A stretch of DNA of 64,000 bases, taken from positions 2,356,001-2,420,000 of the forward strand of contig NZ_JAUSYG010000001.1 in the NCBI RefSeq assembly GCF_030816725.1. The letters run 5' to 3'. The position numbers and the translations under genes were made by a program. Below are positions 25,673 to 34,568 of the stretch, piece by piece. The notes beneath the pieces were generated by a model. That model ran no database searches and was not told the origin of the DNA. It worked only from the letters and a program-made list of their open reading frames with translations. Origin of the DNA: Pseudarthrobacter defluvii. Lineage in GTDB: Bacteria > Actinomycetota > Actinomycetes > Actinomycetales > Micrococcaceae. The stretch's first letter is position 1. The number at the start of each line of letters is the position of its first letter.

Positions 25673-26242
25673 TTGAGCATCGCCCACTGGCGGAGGTGCC
25701 AAGATAACGACATGGAGTCGCGTCTCTTCGATCTCAGTTCCAATTGGTACCTCCCAGCGCCCGCCGAGCAAGTGTGGGCCATCATCGCGGACGTCGACAT
25801 GAGCTGGCCGCAGTGGTGGCCGGGTTGCAGTTTCGCGGCGCCTCTGGAGCGTTGGCCAACCGAGAGCAGCTCCCAAGCAGACATCCTCAAGGCAACCACA
25901 GCGCACCTCAGTTTCAAAGCATTTTTGGGCTACACGCTCACCATAAGCATCCACCCCACAAGGGTGGTTGCATCACGAGAGATAGAGTTCGACGCCGGCG
26001 GTCACCTTGAAGGCACAGGCCGGGTAACGCTCATGCCCGAAGATCGAGGGCAAGCAACCCGCATGGACATCGAATGGCGTGTGCGCCCTACCGAGCACTG
26101 GATGAACATGCTGACACCGATCGCTGCGCCGGCTTTCACAGCCGCCCATGCTCTGTTGATGCGCCAGGGCGAGAAAGGGCTGATCAAAGCCCTGACGGCG
26201 GTACCTAAAAATAGCCCTGTGGACCCGTCTACGTCTCCCTAG
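25673..26242 (+). CDS. SRPBCC-fold (polyketide cyclase-like) protein
   Basis: This is a 189-residue protein. SNWYLPAPAEQVWAIIADVD, SWPQWWPGC and the strand pairs FLGYTLTISIHPTRVVA and RMDIEWRVRPTEHW fit the START/SRPBCC hydrophobic-ligand fold, ending with a long helix. TTG 25673 follows GAGGGG at good spacing; ATG 25712 is closer to the domain start but has no ribosome site. It may bind a lipid or aromatic ligand. Function is not known. Confidence 0.72.
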   Translation: MSIAHWRRCQDNDMESRLFDLSSNWYLPAPAEQVWAIIADVDMSWPQWWPGCSFAAPLERWPTESSSQADILKATTAHLSFKAFLGYTLTISIHPTRVVASREIEFDAGGHLEGTGRVTLMPEDRGQATRMDIEWRVRPTEHWMNMLTPIAAPAFTAAHALLMRQGEKGLIKALTAVPKNSPVDPSTSP

Positions 26243-26346
26243 TCAGGCAATTGCAACAGTCCTACCATGGAACCAGTCGCCGAGCTGGGGAGCCGTGCCA
26301 CCCTCAACTTTGAGCGCTCTCTAGCAGCAGGAAGAATGGGGGGACG

Positions 26347-27237
26347 ATGATCATCCACACAAGTCTCGCCGCAAGTCAGCGCCGTCAGGAGCGTGCCGCC
26401 CCGGAGGACTGGGAAGAGACATTCCGGCATATGGTCCTATTCGACCTGGCAGCAGACATGGAGCTCGGCCTCTTCCTCTCCTATTATCGAAACTTCGCCA
26501 TTCCCAGCATCGCGGCAACTCTTCACGCCAACGGCGAGATACAACAGCGGCCTATGAAGCGTTCCTACGACACAGCAATCGTCATCTACGAGCTCATCGC
26601 GAGTGGCCTGGATAGCGACCGCGGCCGCGAAATGATCGCTCTTCTCAACCGCGCGCACCGCAACGTCCCCGGCAGCAAGGATGACTTCCTCTACGTCCTC
26701 CTCACCCTGCTGGTAGTGCCCATCAGATGGACCCAGCACCATGGCTGGCGACAGGCAACGTCAGCTGAACTCGCTGCGGCTTCGAGCTTTTTCACCGAGC
26801 TTGGCGCTCGGATGAATATTGTTGAAATTCCCGCTACCTACGCTGAAGCCGAGCAGTTCTTCGATCGCTACGAGGCAACACACGTCGCTCCATCAGCTGA
26901 AGGCCAACAGTTGATGGACGCGACAGTCCAGGTCTTCCAGAGCCGGCTGCCGCGCCCGCTGCGGCCCTTCGCCAGCCACATCATCAGCGTGATGCTTGAC
27001 GACGAGCGCCTTGTCGAAGCACTCGGACTCCCCCGCCCGAGCTGGGTCTCATCAGCCCTTATGACGCGCGGGCTGGCCATCCGGAATGCCATCCGCCGGC
27101 GCCGGCCCCTCGGACACAAACCTCATTTCACTCCAGGCAAAGCCGGCTCATCCTTGTACCCGGGCGGATACTCCCTGGGTCAGATCGGTCCGGTCGACGT
27201 TCCGCAGCCGCAAACCGCCAGCCATGAACTATCGTGA
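26347..27237 (+). CDS. MpaB/DUF2236-family putative haem oxygenase
   Basis: This is a 296-residue protein. MVLFDLAADMELGLFLSYYR near the start and the AHRNVPGSKDDFLYVLLTLL segment (a His near the conserved ER/HxxN haem-site region) fit the oxygenase MpaB-like family, known from latex-clearing and mycophenolic-acid enzymes. The ATG overlaps the stop of an upstream 27-codon frame (26267-26350) as ATGA. The ImmA/IrrE gene starts inside its end, so the two are coupled. Confidence 0.75.
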   Translation: MIIHTSLAASQRRQERAAPEDWEETFRHMVLFDLAADMELGLFLSYYRNFAIPSIAATLHANGEIQQRPMKRSYDTAIVIYELIASGLDSDRGREMIALLNRAHRNVPGSKDDFLYVLLTLLVVPIRWTQHHGWRQATSAELAAASSFFTELGARMNIVEIPATYAEAEQFFDRYEATHVAPSAEGQQLMDATVQVFQSRLPRPLRPFASHIISVMLDDERLVEALGLPRPSWVSSALMTRGLAIRNAIRRRRPLGHKPHFTPGKAGSSLYPGGYSLGQIGPVDVPQPQTASHELS

Positions 27238-27706
27238 CGCGCGAAAGATAGCCCGCAAGGCGGAGAAATCCTTCGGTTTGCCGGGCGACGCCACCCTGGA
27301 GTTCATCCAGAACAAACTGGAAACGCAACGCGGCAGGAAGATACAAATTGATGAACTGCCCGGCTTGGCAGGAACGGAGCTCTGCGGTATCTGGCTAGTC
27401 TGCGCGGACCGGGACATCGTCCTCCACGCGCCAGTGAAGTCCGTCTGGCACCGGCAGCAAATAATCCTGCACGAATTCAGCCACATGATCCTGCGACATG
27501 ACCTACAGAGAACACATGGGGACGTCGCCGCCGCACTCCTCCCCGACATCGACGTGGATGTTGTGCGCGCTCTCGGTCGCAGCAGCTACACCGATGACGC
27601 GGAGGTAACAGCTGAGGCCCTCGCCGACCAGCTTGCGACGCGGATAATCAACAGCGAAACCGAGTCTACGACTGAGCCCTCAGCGTTTCGGCGCGTGTTC
27701 GGCTGA
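27224..27706 (+). CDS. ImmA/IrrE-family metallo-endopeptidase
   Basis: This is a 160-residue protein with the zinc motif HEFSHMIL (HExxH) near residue 85, preceded by the DRDIVLHAPVKSVWHRQQII strand-helix. ImmA/IrrE peptidases usually cleave a DNA-binding repressor. ATG 27224 overlaps the MpaB gene by 14 bases, and the stop overlaps the next gene as TGATG, giving a three-gene operon. No XRE partner is adjacent, though similar actinobacterial loci often have one. Confidence 0.8.
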   Translation: MNYRDARKIARKAEKSFGLPGDATLEFIQNKLETQRGRKIQIDELPGLAGTELCGIWLVCADRDIVLHAPVKSVWHRQQIILHEFSHMILRHDLQRTHGDVAAALLPDIDVDVVRALGRSSYTDDAEVTAEALADQLATRIINSETESTTEPSAFRRVFG

Positions 27707-28710
27707 TGGAAGCGGTACCGGCCGCCGCCCTCTGGGTGTTGACCATCCTCAGGCTCCCTGCAGCATTGGATCCTGAGCGCGGAAGCGTGTTCCGTGCAAC
27801 CATCTTGGCCGCGATCGCTTGCACGCTCTACGTTCCTGCCGTCTACTACTGGGGCGATCCCCTCCTCGGCGGCCGCAACCGCATTGGCCTGGTCACCCTT
27901 CTGTCTCTCCTCCTTGGGTTCTGGCAGTTCCGAACAGCAATGTTGCTGGCGGCAGTACCGGACGCAGGAGTACGACGGCGGCAACTCGCCTTGGGTCGTT
28001 GGGTCACCTTCGCGGCGTGCACCGCGGTAACGGCAGGGTTTCTCGGCAGCCGTGTCGATACGACGGATCCCAACTTGCCGCTGAGATATGGCGATCAGCC
28101 GGGCATGGCGGTCTTCCTCTGGACGGGCTCTGCATTCATTATGTGGGTGTGTCTCGACATAGCCTGGGCCTGCCGCAGCCACATCCCCCGCATGGGCGCG
28201 AAAGTCTTCCGCTCGGCGTTCACTCTTATCGCCGGCGGCTGTGTCTTGTTTGCCCTGGTCCTCCTCGACCGTCTGCTGTATGGGATTGTGACCGGAGCAG
28301 ACGGCGCCGATAGCCCCACTGCCATTGCCCTGACCAACTTGTATTGGATAGGCGAAACCTTTGCTGTCCTACTTGTCAGCTTCGGCCTACTCCTCCCCCG
28401 GATGGCTGGCCGTCTCAGACACGGCATCCTCGGGCTGCGTGCGCGGGTGATGCTCGTCAAGATCGGCCCCATCTGGAACAACGTTGCTTATGGCCGGCAT
28501 GAGCTGGTGTTGCAGAACCGGCGCGCCACCCCGATGCTCTTCTTTTGCCGCCACGCCCAAACGCAGCTTCATCGGCGCCTGGTGGAGATACGCGATTGCG
28601 AGATGGCCAATCCAGTCGTAGGAAATCGACTCGGCGCACTTGAGCGGTCCATTGTCGAAGCCGCCGAACGAGAACTTGAAAGCCGCAGCAGAACCCACAC
28701 GGCATCATAG
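27706..28710 (+). CDS. MAB_1171c/DUF6545-like membrane protein
   Basis: This is a 334-residue membrane protein with about seven helices in its first 235 residues, such as ILAAIACTLYVPAVYYWG, WVTFAACTAVTAGFLGS and VLLVSFGLLLPRMAGRL. A cytoplasmic tail has LVLQNRRATPMLFFCRH and VEIRDCEMANPVV. The layout, and the pairing with ImmA/IrrE, match the 'MAB_1171c putative transporter' family of actinobacteria (recalled). Function is unknown; signalling through the soluble tail and the peptidase is a fair guess. Confidence 0.72.
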   Translation: MEAVPAAALWVLTILRLPAALDPERGSVFRATILAAIACTLYVPAVYYWGDPLLGGRNRIGLVTLLSLLLGFWQFRTAMLLAAVPDAGVRRRQLALGRWVTFAACTAVTAGFLGSRVDTTDPNLPLRYGDQPGMAVFLWTGSAFIMWVCLDIAWACRSHIPRMGAKVFRSAFTLIAGGCVLFALVLLDRLLYGIVTGADGADSPTAIALTNLYWIGETFAVLLVSFGLLLPRMAGRLRHGILGLRARVMLVKIGPIWNNVAYGRHELVLQNRRATPMLFFCRHAQTQLHRRLVEIRDCEMANPVVGNRLGALERSIVEAAERELESRSRTHTAS

Positions 28711-28796
28711 GGCGTGCATCACGAATGACCGTCGAGCACCTAGAGCCGCGTAACCTCATCAGCGGGTACAACTGTCCGCCTGCGCTACCTCTCCAC

Positions 28797-28811
28797 GTGC
28801 CAACCCGGCAC
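28797..28811. other. Small hairpin in the region before the relaxase operon
   Basis: GTGCC-AACCC-GGCAC lies in the 219-base gap before the first gene of the relaxase operon. oriT sites often lie next to the relaxase and contain hairpins, but this one is short. Confidence 0.25.
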
Positions 28812-28929
28812 TTCAAACCCGCTAACCGCAGCAGTCCTTCCCCTCACACCTCTGGCATCCAAGGCCGTCGGCGTGAGCCGCTGCCACGGCGAGTCATGTT
28901 GCCAGTGACGCCATCCCTGATGAACGGAC

Positions 28930-29439
28930 GTGAATACAAAAACTTGTGCTGACTGCAATTGCTCGTTCGAACCGTCGCGAAAGAGTCAAACATTCTGTTC
29001 CACCCGGTGCGCCAATCGGCACCGGGACCGCAAACGCCGGCTCACCCATCGTTCAGCAGTGGCTCCGGCGCCGAAGACGAACGCCCCACACCTCAAAGCC
29101 CAACTCCAAGCGATCAAACGTCGACTGGAATCCACGACAACGTCATGTCAACGCCAGCGAGACATACTCACCTCCAAGCTTCGGGCCCAGGCGTCCGAAA
29201 TCGACAGGCTCGAAGCCGAGAAGTCTGACCAGCTCCGGGGCAACAACCTCTTGCAGTCAGAAGTCGCCCGCCTGAAACGCGCACAAAGGACCAATGTCCA
29301 GGATCTGGCACATATCGCGGCGTGGCTTGTCTCAATTGCCCAGGCAAAGGGAGTGGCGCTTGACCTCAGGACATTGGAAATCCTTCGCCGACGTGGATGG
29401 GATCCTGCGAACCGGCAGGCAGGAGTCCCGCGGCTGTGA
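28930..29439 (+). CDS. Zinc-ribbon/coiled-coil protein upstream of the relaxase
   Basis: This is a 169-residue protein. An N-terminal CADCNCSF...FCSTRCANRHRDRKRR looks like a treble-clef zinc ribbon of the MYM or CGNR type. A long coiled coil follows (about residues 50-120) with LRAQASEIDRLEAEKSDQL. The GTG start at 28930 is inferred. Its stop overlaps the relaxase start (GTGA), so it is probably an accessory protein for DNA processing at oriT. Confidence 0.65.
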   Translation: MNTKTCADCNCSFEPSRKSQTFCSTRCANRHRDRKRRLTHRSAVAPAPKTNAPHLKAQLQAIKRRLESTTTSCQRQRDILTSKLRAQASEIDRLEAEKSDQLRGNNLLQSEVARLKRAQRTNVQDLAHIAAWLVSIAQAKGVALDLRTLEILRRRGWDPANRQAGVPRL

Positions 29440-32400
29440 CGATGTCCATCGCGCGGCTCTCGGCACAGTCAGGCCTCCGCTACCTTTTCAAAACGACAAT
29501 GATGAATGATCTTGCCGTTTCTCCCGCTGATGCAACCACTTACTACATGAACGCCGGCACACCCGAAGGACGATGGATCGGCGCCGGGCTCAGAGGCATC
29601 GATCGCACGGCCGGGGCGCCGGTCACTGAAACCGACGCCAAGGCAGTGTTCGACTCAGCCGAGCATCCGGATACATTGCATCCGCTCGGCCGTCCTCACA
29701 ACCAGCCCTCCGTCGTCGACAACAAGACCGCTCCCCCGACAGTGCGTCACGCCGTCGTCGGCTTCGACCTGACCTTCAGCGTGCCAAAATCTGTGTCGGT
29801 TCTCTGGGCCCTCAGCCCTCGCCTCATTGAGGAGCAGATCCTGCGAACCCATCACGAAGCGGTAGCAGCGACACTGTCATGGCTCGAAGAGAACGTCATC
29901 CATACGCGGGCCGGACGGAACGGCGTCGCCCATATCGGCACCATGGGAGCCATAGCCGCTGCCTTCGACCACTGGGAATCTCGCACGGGCGACCCGCAAC
30001 TGCACACGCACTTGGTCATCGCCAACCGGATCCAGCGCGTCACCGACGGAGCGTGGGTAACCCTCGACTCCCGCACGCTGTACAAGGCCGCCGTCGCTGC
30101 AAGCGAACACTACAACGGACTCCTGTTCGATGCCCTCCACCGGACGCTCGGAAGCGCCACCGAAATCCGGTCCCCGTCCGCCAACACCCGTAACCCCAGC
30201 CAACAACTGACCGGAATAGATGACGAACTAATCCGTGAGTTCTCCAATCGTTCCCGCCTCATCAATCTGGAAACAGACCGCCTCGTAGCGGAATGGACCA
30301 CCGATCACAGCCATCCGCCGACCGCAGCAACAATAATCAAGCTTCGTCAGCAAGCCACCCTCGCCACGCGAACCCCAAAGGCGGACCTCGCCACTCCTCT
30401 GCGTGAACTCTCAATCCAATGGCGGGCGCGGTCCATAGCCAGAGGATTCCAACCAGCTGCCGTTACCGCCGCCGTACAACGCTCCAAGGATTCACCGTTC
30501 CCCTTTACGGACTTCACCTCTGATTGGATCAGCTCCGTCGCCACGCTTGCTCGTGAACGCGTCGCCGCCAGGCGCTCTACCTGGAACCGCTGGAACCTAC
30601 TCGCTGAGGCTGAGCGAGTCTGCGCCCAGATCCGCTGCCGCACGGCTGCGGACCGGAGTGCACTGATCAGCGCCGTCGCCGACGCGGCGGAACAACAGTC
30701 AGTACCGCTGAACGACTACCGCTACAGCCTCCCTCCGTCCGCAGCCCCGGACCTCCGGCTCCGGCAACGCAGCGTCTTCGACTTTCACGGATCCCGGCTG
30801 TACACCGACACGTCAACGCTCGCGTGGGAGGACGCGATCATGGGGGCAAGAAACGACGACGGCGGCCCGGTGGTGCCTGCCGACGTCGTCATGGATTCCC
30901 TTGAGCATGTTGGGCACGCGAAGAGGCCGGAGCTTCACTCCGACCAGCGAGCCGCAGTTGCCGACATCATCCTCAGCGGCCACCGGCTGGATGCAATGGT
31001 TGGGCCCGCCGGCACGGGAAAGACCACGACGTTGAGCGCGGTCAAGGCGGCGTGGGAGGCAGAGCACGGCGCCGGAAGCGTCGTCGGGCTTGCTCCAGCA
31101 GCTGCGAGCGCGGATGTGCTGGGCCGCGAACTCGCTATGGCTACCGAGAATGTCACAAAGTGGCTGCACGAGTCGGCGGGGCAAGGAGCCTGTTTCAGGG
31201 CCGAGCGCTTCTTCGCTATACAGGCCCAACTGAAGATGTCTCACGTCGGCGAGCGCCGGATCATCGCGTTCGCACAGGAAGCTGCCCATCTCGCCGCCAC
31301 CCAGGAGCGGTGGTGTTTCCGGGCAAACCAGCTGATCATCATTGATGAGGCTTCGATGGTTTCCACTTCCCAGCTTGCCGCCCTGGTACATCAAGCCCGG
31401 GAGGCCGATGCAAAGATTCTTTTGGTCGGCGACCCAGGCCAGCTGGACGCGATCGATGCCGGCGGTGTCCTTGGCTGGCTGGATCGGGAAGGAAAGGCAA
31501 CGCGGCTTAGCACCGTCTGGAGATTCCATGAAGAATGGGAGCGTGCATCATCGCTCCAGCTGCGGAGGGGTGAGTACTCAGCCATTGCCGACTACGCCCG
31601 ACATGGGCGGATCCGGCACGGTAGCTACGTGGATATGGCTGACAAGGCGTACCGCGCGTGGCAGGAAGATACCCGAGCAGGAAAGTCATCCATCCTCATC
31701 GCCGCCGACAATGAAACGGTCGGCTTGCTCAATGAACGGGCGCAGGCGGATCGGGTTGCCCATGGTGAAGTGGATCCCGAGCACACACTGCTTCTCAGCG
31801 ATGGCCTACGAGCCGGTTCCGGTGACACGGTCATCGCCCGCGGAAATAACCGAAAGCTAGTCGACAGCGACGGCAATTTCGTGAGCAATGGGACGCTGTT
31901 CGACGTCCAACAGATTTATCTTCGCGACGCCTCGCTGCTGGCTCGACGGCGAGACACCGGCGCGAGTGTCATACTCCCCGGAGCGTATCTTGAGTCATCT
32001 GTCGAGCTGGGCTATGCCACAACGGCACACCGTTCCCAAGGCGTTACGGTGGACACCGGCCACACGGTCGTCACGCAGGGCCGGCTCACCCGCGAGCTGC
32101 TGTACGTGAGCATGACCCGTGGCCGCGCCGGCAACTTTGCCTACGTCAGCGAAGGTGACGACGACGACCACCCGGCTGTCGATCCATCCCTACAGCTCTC
32201 ATGGCAGGGCATCCTTGGCGAGGTGCTGGCGGCTGAAGGTGCCGAACGGACCGCACACGAGGTACGCGACGCCGAACTCAGGAAGGCTGACAGCCTCGAG
32301 CGGCTCTACGGAGAATACGACTATCTCGCGCAGATCGCTGCAGGGCTAGACCTAAAACAGTGGATGGACGAGAAAGCGCCCGGAGCGTCCCAGGAATTCG

Positions 32401-32999
32401 AACAATCTCCGTCGTGGGGCGCAGCCGTCGCGGCATGGCGAAAGGCCACAGCCCTCAGCCGCCCGAGTGCTGAACGCATACTGGCCCAGGTCGGCTACGA
32501 CACCACCCGCGCCCACGACCGCTGTGCTGTTCTCAGCACACGCTTGCGTCGCTTCGTGAAGGGGATGCCGTCGACGGCTGTTGGACCCATGACCGAGAAA
32601 CTTACGCCCAGCCGCCCTGACTTGGCGGAGATGATCGAGCAAGTCAAGGCACGCATCTCCCAGAGGATCGAGACCGTAAACGTTGCAGCTCTGACAGGGG
32701 ACCCTGAGTGGAAACGTGCTCTGCTCGAAGCCGTCGGAGAGAGCAGCAGCTGCGAAACCTGGCAGCTGGTCCGTGACGTTGCCGTATTTCGCGACAGGTG
32801 GGCGCTGCCGGACTCTCCCCTGCCCCTGGGCCTGCCTCCGGCCGACTATGAGTGCGAACAAATTGCCCAGCGTGAACTACTCAGTCAGGCCATCGACAAC
32901 GCCCATTCCCGTGTAATACCTCCTCACCCCGGAACCAGTTCAAGGGAATTGCACTTTCCACAGCAGGTCGTCCTTACCAGCGCAGGCTGGCAGCTCTAA
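29436..32999 (+). CDS. MOBF-type conjugative relaxase-helicase (TraA/TrwC-like)
   Basis: This is a protein of about 1187 residues. The N-terminal relaxase domain has the HUH motif LHTHLVIAN near residue 190 and GVDLTFSVPKSVSVLWAL-type text (VGFDLTFSVPKSVSVLW). The helicase half has Walker A MVGPAGTGKTTTL near residue 523 and Walker B LIIIDEASMVS near residue 635. A RecD-like ending has GYATTAHRSQGVTVD and LYVSMTRGR. It nicks oriT, stays bound to the 5' end and unwinds the strand for transfer. The start is GTG 29436 overlapping the previous stop, or ATG 29442. It is the only relaxase in the window and appears intact. Confidence 0.93.
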   Translation: MTMSIARLSAQSGLRYLFKTTMMNDLAVSPADATTYYMNAGTPEGRWIGAGLRGIDRTAGAPVTETDAKAVFDSAEHPDTLHPLGRPHNQPSVVDNKTAPPTVRHAVVGFDLTFSVPKSVSVLWALSPRLIEEQILRTHHEAVAATLSWLEENVIHTRAGRNGVAHIGTMGAIAAAFDHWESRTGDPQLHTHLVIANRIQRVTDGAWVTLDSRTLYKAAVAASEHYNGLLFDALHRTLGSATEIRSPSANTRNPSQQLTGIDDELIREFSNRSRLINLETDRLVAEWTTDHSHPPTAATIIKLRQQATLATRTPKADLATPLRELSIQWRARSIARGFQPAAVTAAVQRSKDSPFPFTDFTSDWISSVATLARERVAARRSTWNRWNLLAEAERVCAQIRCRTAADRSALISAVADAAEQQSVPLNDYRYSLPPSAAPDLRLRQRSVFDFHGSRLYTDTSTLAWEDAIMGARNDDGGPVVPADVVMDSLEHVGHAKRPELHSDQRAAVADIILSGHRLDAMVGPAGTGKTTTLSAVKAAWEAEHGAGSVVGLAPAAASADVLGRELAMATENVTKWLHESAGQGACFRAERFFAIQAQLKMSHVGERRIIAFAQEAAHLAATQERWCFRANQLIIIDEASMVSTSQLAALVHQAREADAKILLVGDPGQLDAIDAGGVLGWLDREGKATRLSTVWRFHEEWERASSLQLRRGEYSAIADYARHGRIRHGSYVDMADKAYRAWQEDTRAGKSSILIAADNETVGLLNERAQADRVAHGEVDPEHTLLLSDGLRAGSGDTVIARGNNRKLVDSDGNFVSNGTLFDVQQIYLRDASLLARRRDTGASVILPGAYLESSVELGYATTAHRSQGVTVDTGHTVVTQGRLTRELLYVSMTRGRAGNFAYVSEGDDDDHPAVDPSLQLSWQGILGEVLAAEGAERTAHEVRDAELRKADSLERLYGEYDYLAQIAAGLDLKQWMDEKAPGASQEFEQSPSWGAAVAAWRKATALSRPSAERILAQVGYDTTRAHDRCAVLSTRLRRFVKGMPSTAVGPMTEKLTPSRPDLAEMIEQVKARISQRIETVNVAALTGDPEWKRALLEAVGESSSCETWQLVRDVAVFRDRWALPDSPLPLGLPPADYECEQIAQRELLSQAIDNAHSRVIPPHPGTSSRELHFPQQVVLTSAGWQL

Positions 33000-33019
33000 G
33001 CTGATAAAGGGACAAGACG

Positions 33020-33562
33020 ATGGTCGAAAATCCGGTGATGAAACCCAGAGTTGCGACAGTCGCCCTGGTATCGACCAGTGCCGGCGTCTTGATACTCATC
33101 GTTCTCTTCCTGGCACTTTTCCCGGCCGTCAGCCTCCCGCTTTCGGTGACTGCGATTGTCGGCGGCATTTGGCTGGCAGCTGCACTTCTCCTGGGCCTGC
33201 TCTGGTGGAAACGCATCTCCCAATCCCGCCAGTGGCAGGCACATGCCGCAGAGCGCTGGAGAGCCTTTAACAGTCTCAAACTGGCAAGCGGCACCACGAC
33301 AGAGGTGACTTTGCTGAACGTTGATGCGACTCAACCGACCGGGTCATGGGTGACCATCATGTGGAACCGCTTCGACCATGTGCAGCGCGCTTGGATAGAA
33401 GCGCTGCCGGAGCCCGTCTGGCCAGGATCCATCCTGCTCATCACCCCCGACCCGGCACAAGTCAGGCCAGGGGCCCCGTGGCCGGATGCTTACTTCATTA
33501 GCGCCGCCGACTGCTTGGCTTGGGCACCCGCCGAGGGACGGCCAGCTCAGCTGCAGCCATGA
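33020..33562 (+). CDS. Two-helix membrane protein, hypothetical
   Basis: This is a 180-residue protein with two N-terminal membrane helices (VATVALVSTSAGVLILIVLF and TAIVGGIWLAAALLLGLLWW). A soluble C-terminal domain follows with TEVTLLNVDATQPTGSWVTI and PGSILLITPDPAQVRP. AAAGGG precedes ATG 33020. It follows the relaxase by 20 bases and is probably part of its operon. No family is recognised. Confidence 0.7.
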   Translation: MVENPVMKPRVATVALVSTSAGVLILIVLFLALFPAVSLPLSVTAIVGGIWLAAALLLGLLWWKRISQSRQWQAHAAERWRAFNSLKLASGTTTEVTLLNVDATQPTGSWVTIMWNRFDHVQRAWIEALPEPVWPGSILLITPDPAQVRPGAPWPDAYFISAADCLAWAPAEGRPAQLQP

Positions 33563-33590
33563 CACCACTGAGACCTTCGGTGAAAGTATT

Positions 33591-33609
33591 CGAACGTATG
33601 TTCTAAAAT
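33591..33609 (+). promoter_or_regulatory. LexA-type SOS box overlapping a promoter
   Basis: CGAACGTATGTTCT (33591-33604) fits the Gram-positive LexA consensus CGAACRNRYGTTYC at all positions but the last. TAAAAT (33604-33609) can serve as a -10 box, which puts transcription start at about the ATG of the next gene (33616), so the message may be leaderless. Confidence 0.6.
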
Positions 33610-33615
33610 GGCTTC

Positions 33616-33900
33616 ATGTTCAAGTCCGGCTCCCCTGAAGATGTCGAGCGAATGATGATTCGCATGGACGCCGAAGCCAGCCGGCCAATAGACGACCCTG
33701 CACCTCTCCGGGATTTCCCGAAGTATGGCCGTCCGCTTGTGTATGTAGGCGGGATCTACGGCAAGGCCGTTGGATGGACGCACAAGTACGGCCTTATCGA
33801 ATGGCTGGATTCTTCCGGCAAGTACCACATGGGGTGGGCGCATTCCTCGAGCATCAGGCGGGTAAAGCCCGGAGAGTGGAAGGGCAGCAGCGCGCTGTAG
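33616..33900 (+). CDS. Small protein under a LexA-type box
   Basis: This is a 94-residue protein. The N-terminus is helical and acidic (GSPEDVERMMIRMDAEASRP). The C-terminal part is strand-rich and aromatic (YVGGIYGKAVGWTHKYGLIE, then YHMGWAHSSSIRRV), somewhat like an SH3-type barrel. No family is recognised. No ribosome site precedes ATG 33616, matching a leaderless start from the promoter just upstream. DNA damage induction is inferred from the box. Confidence 0.65.
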   Translation: MFKSGSPEDVERMMIRMDAEASRPIDDPAPLRDFPKYGRPLVYVGGIYGKAVGWTHKYGLIEWLDSSGKYHMGWAHSSSIRRVKPGEWKGSSAL

Positions 33901-33917
33901 TGAAGCTCCCGCGCACG

Positions 33918-33952
33918 GCGATGGCCTGGTCCCCAGAGGACCAGGCCATCGC
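33918..33952. terminator. Perfect 15-bp hairpin between convergent genes
   Basis: GCGATGGCCTGGTCC (33918-33932), five-base loop, GGACCAGGCCATCGC (33938-33952). It lies between convergent genes (33900 and ssb at 34009), so a bidirectional terminator is the simplest reading. There is no T-run. Confidence 0.65.
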
Positions 33953-34008
33953 AATTTGTGGAACTGTACCAGGCAATAGAGCTGCGTCCTGAGCCTGCTG
34001 GTCCCCGC

Positions 34009-34512
34009 TCAGAGGCTAATGTCAGCCCGAGCTGGTCCGCCTAAAGGGGGCACGGCCACCGGCCCTTTCGTCGAGATGCTGTAGGCGGGCTGGGCAGCCT
34101 CCGGTGCCGCTTGCACACCCGCATCTACCGCAGCTTCCGGGCCTACTGCGGCCCGGGGAGAGCGCTGGTATGCTGCAGTGCCGAACCGAAGGTCAGGACC
34201 AATGGTTTCAGCAACAATCCGACGGGCTTCCCGCCGCTCCCCGTCCTTTTCGAATGCGCGGAATTCGAGTTCACCCGATACCGTGACGGGATCCCCCTTC
34301 TTGAGCGAGTTCGAGGCATTCTCTGCGAGCGCCCGAAAGGCGGAGACGTTGTGGAAGACCGGATCTCCATCGTGCCAGGCCCCGTCTGCTCCTTGAATCC
34401 GCTGGTTCACGGCCACGCGCAGTTTGGTGTGCGCAACCCCTGACTCGCCGTAAGTGAGCTCAGGGTCCGCGACAAGGTTGCCGGCGATGTTGACCGGGAT
34501 CTTGGTACTCAT
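34009..34512 (-). CDS. ssb: Single-stranded DNA-binding protein
   Basis: This 167-residue protein has an OB-fold (residues 1-110): VNIAGNLVADPELTYGESGV, RVAVNQRI, VFHNVSAFRALAENASNSLK and GDPVTVSGELEFRAFEKDGE. The tail is Pro/Ala-rich. The usual acidic DDDIPF tip is replaced by ARADISL, so interaction with host partners may differ. ATG 34512 is chosen over the longer frame because the family starts here. As a plasmid-type SSB it would coat the incoming transferred strand. Confidence 0.88.
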   Translation of the reverse strand: MSTKIPVNIAGNLVADPELTYGESGVAHTKLRVAVNQRIQGADGAWHDGDPVFHNVSAFRALAENASNSLKKGDPVTVSGELEFRAFEKDGERREARRIVAETIGPDLRFGTAAYQRSPRAAVGPEAAVDAGVQAAPEAAQPAYSISTKGPVAVPPLGGPARADISL

Positions 34513-34568
34513 AACTTCTGCCCTTTCATTTGCAGACGGGGCTCTCCCGTCCAACACTTCGATCGCCC

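Noticed and set aside
26267..26350. 27-codon frame overlapping the MpaB start as ATGA
   Set aside because: No ribosome site or similarity; kept only as a note in the MpaB entry.
28797..28811. Hairpin near the relaxase as the oriT
   Set aside because: Only five base pairs and no known MOBF nic sequence recognised; listed as a weak feature, not claimed as oriT.
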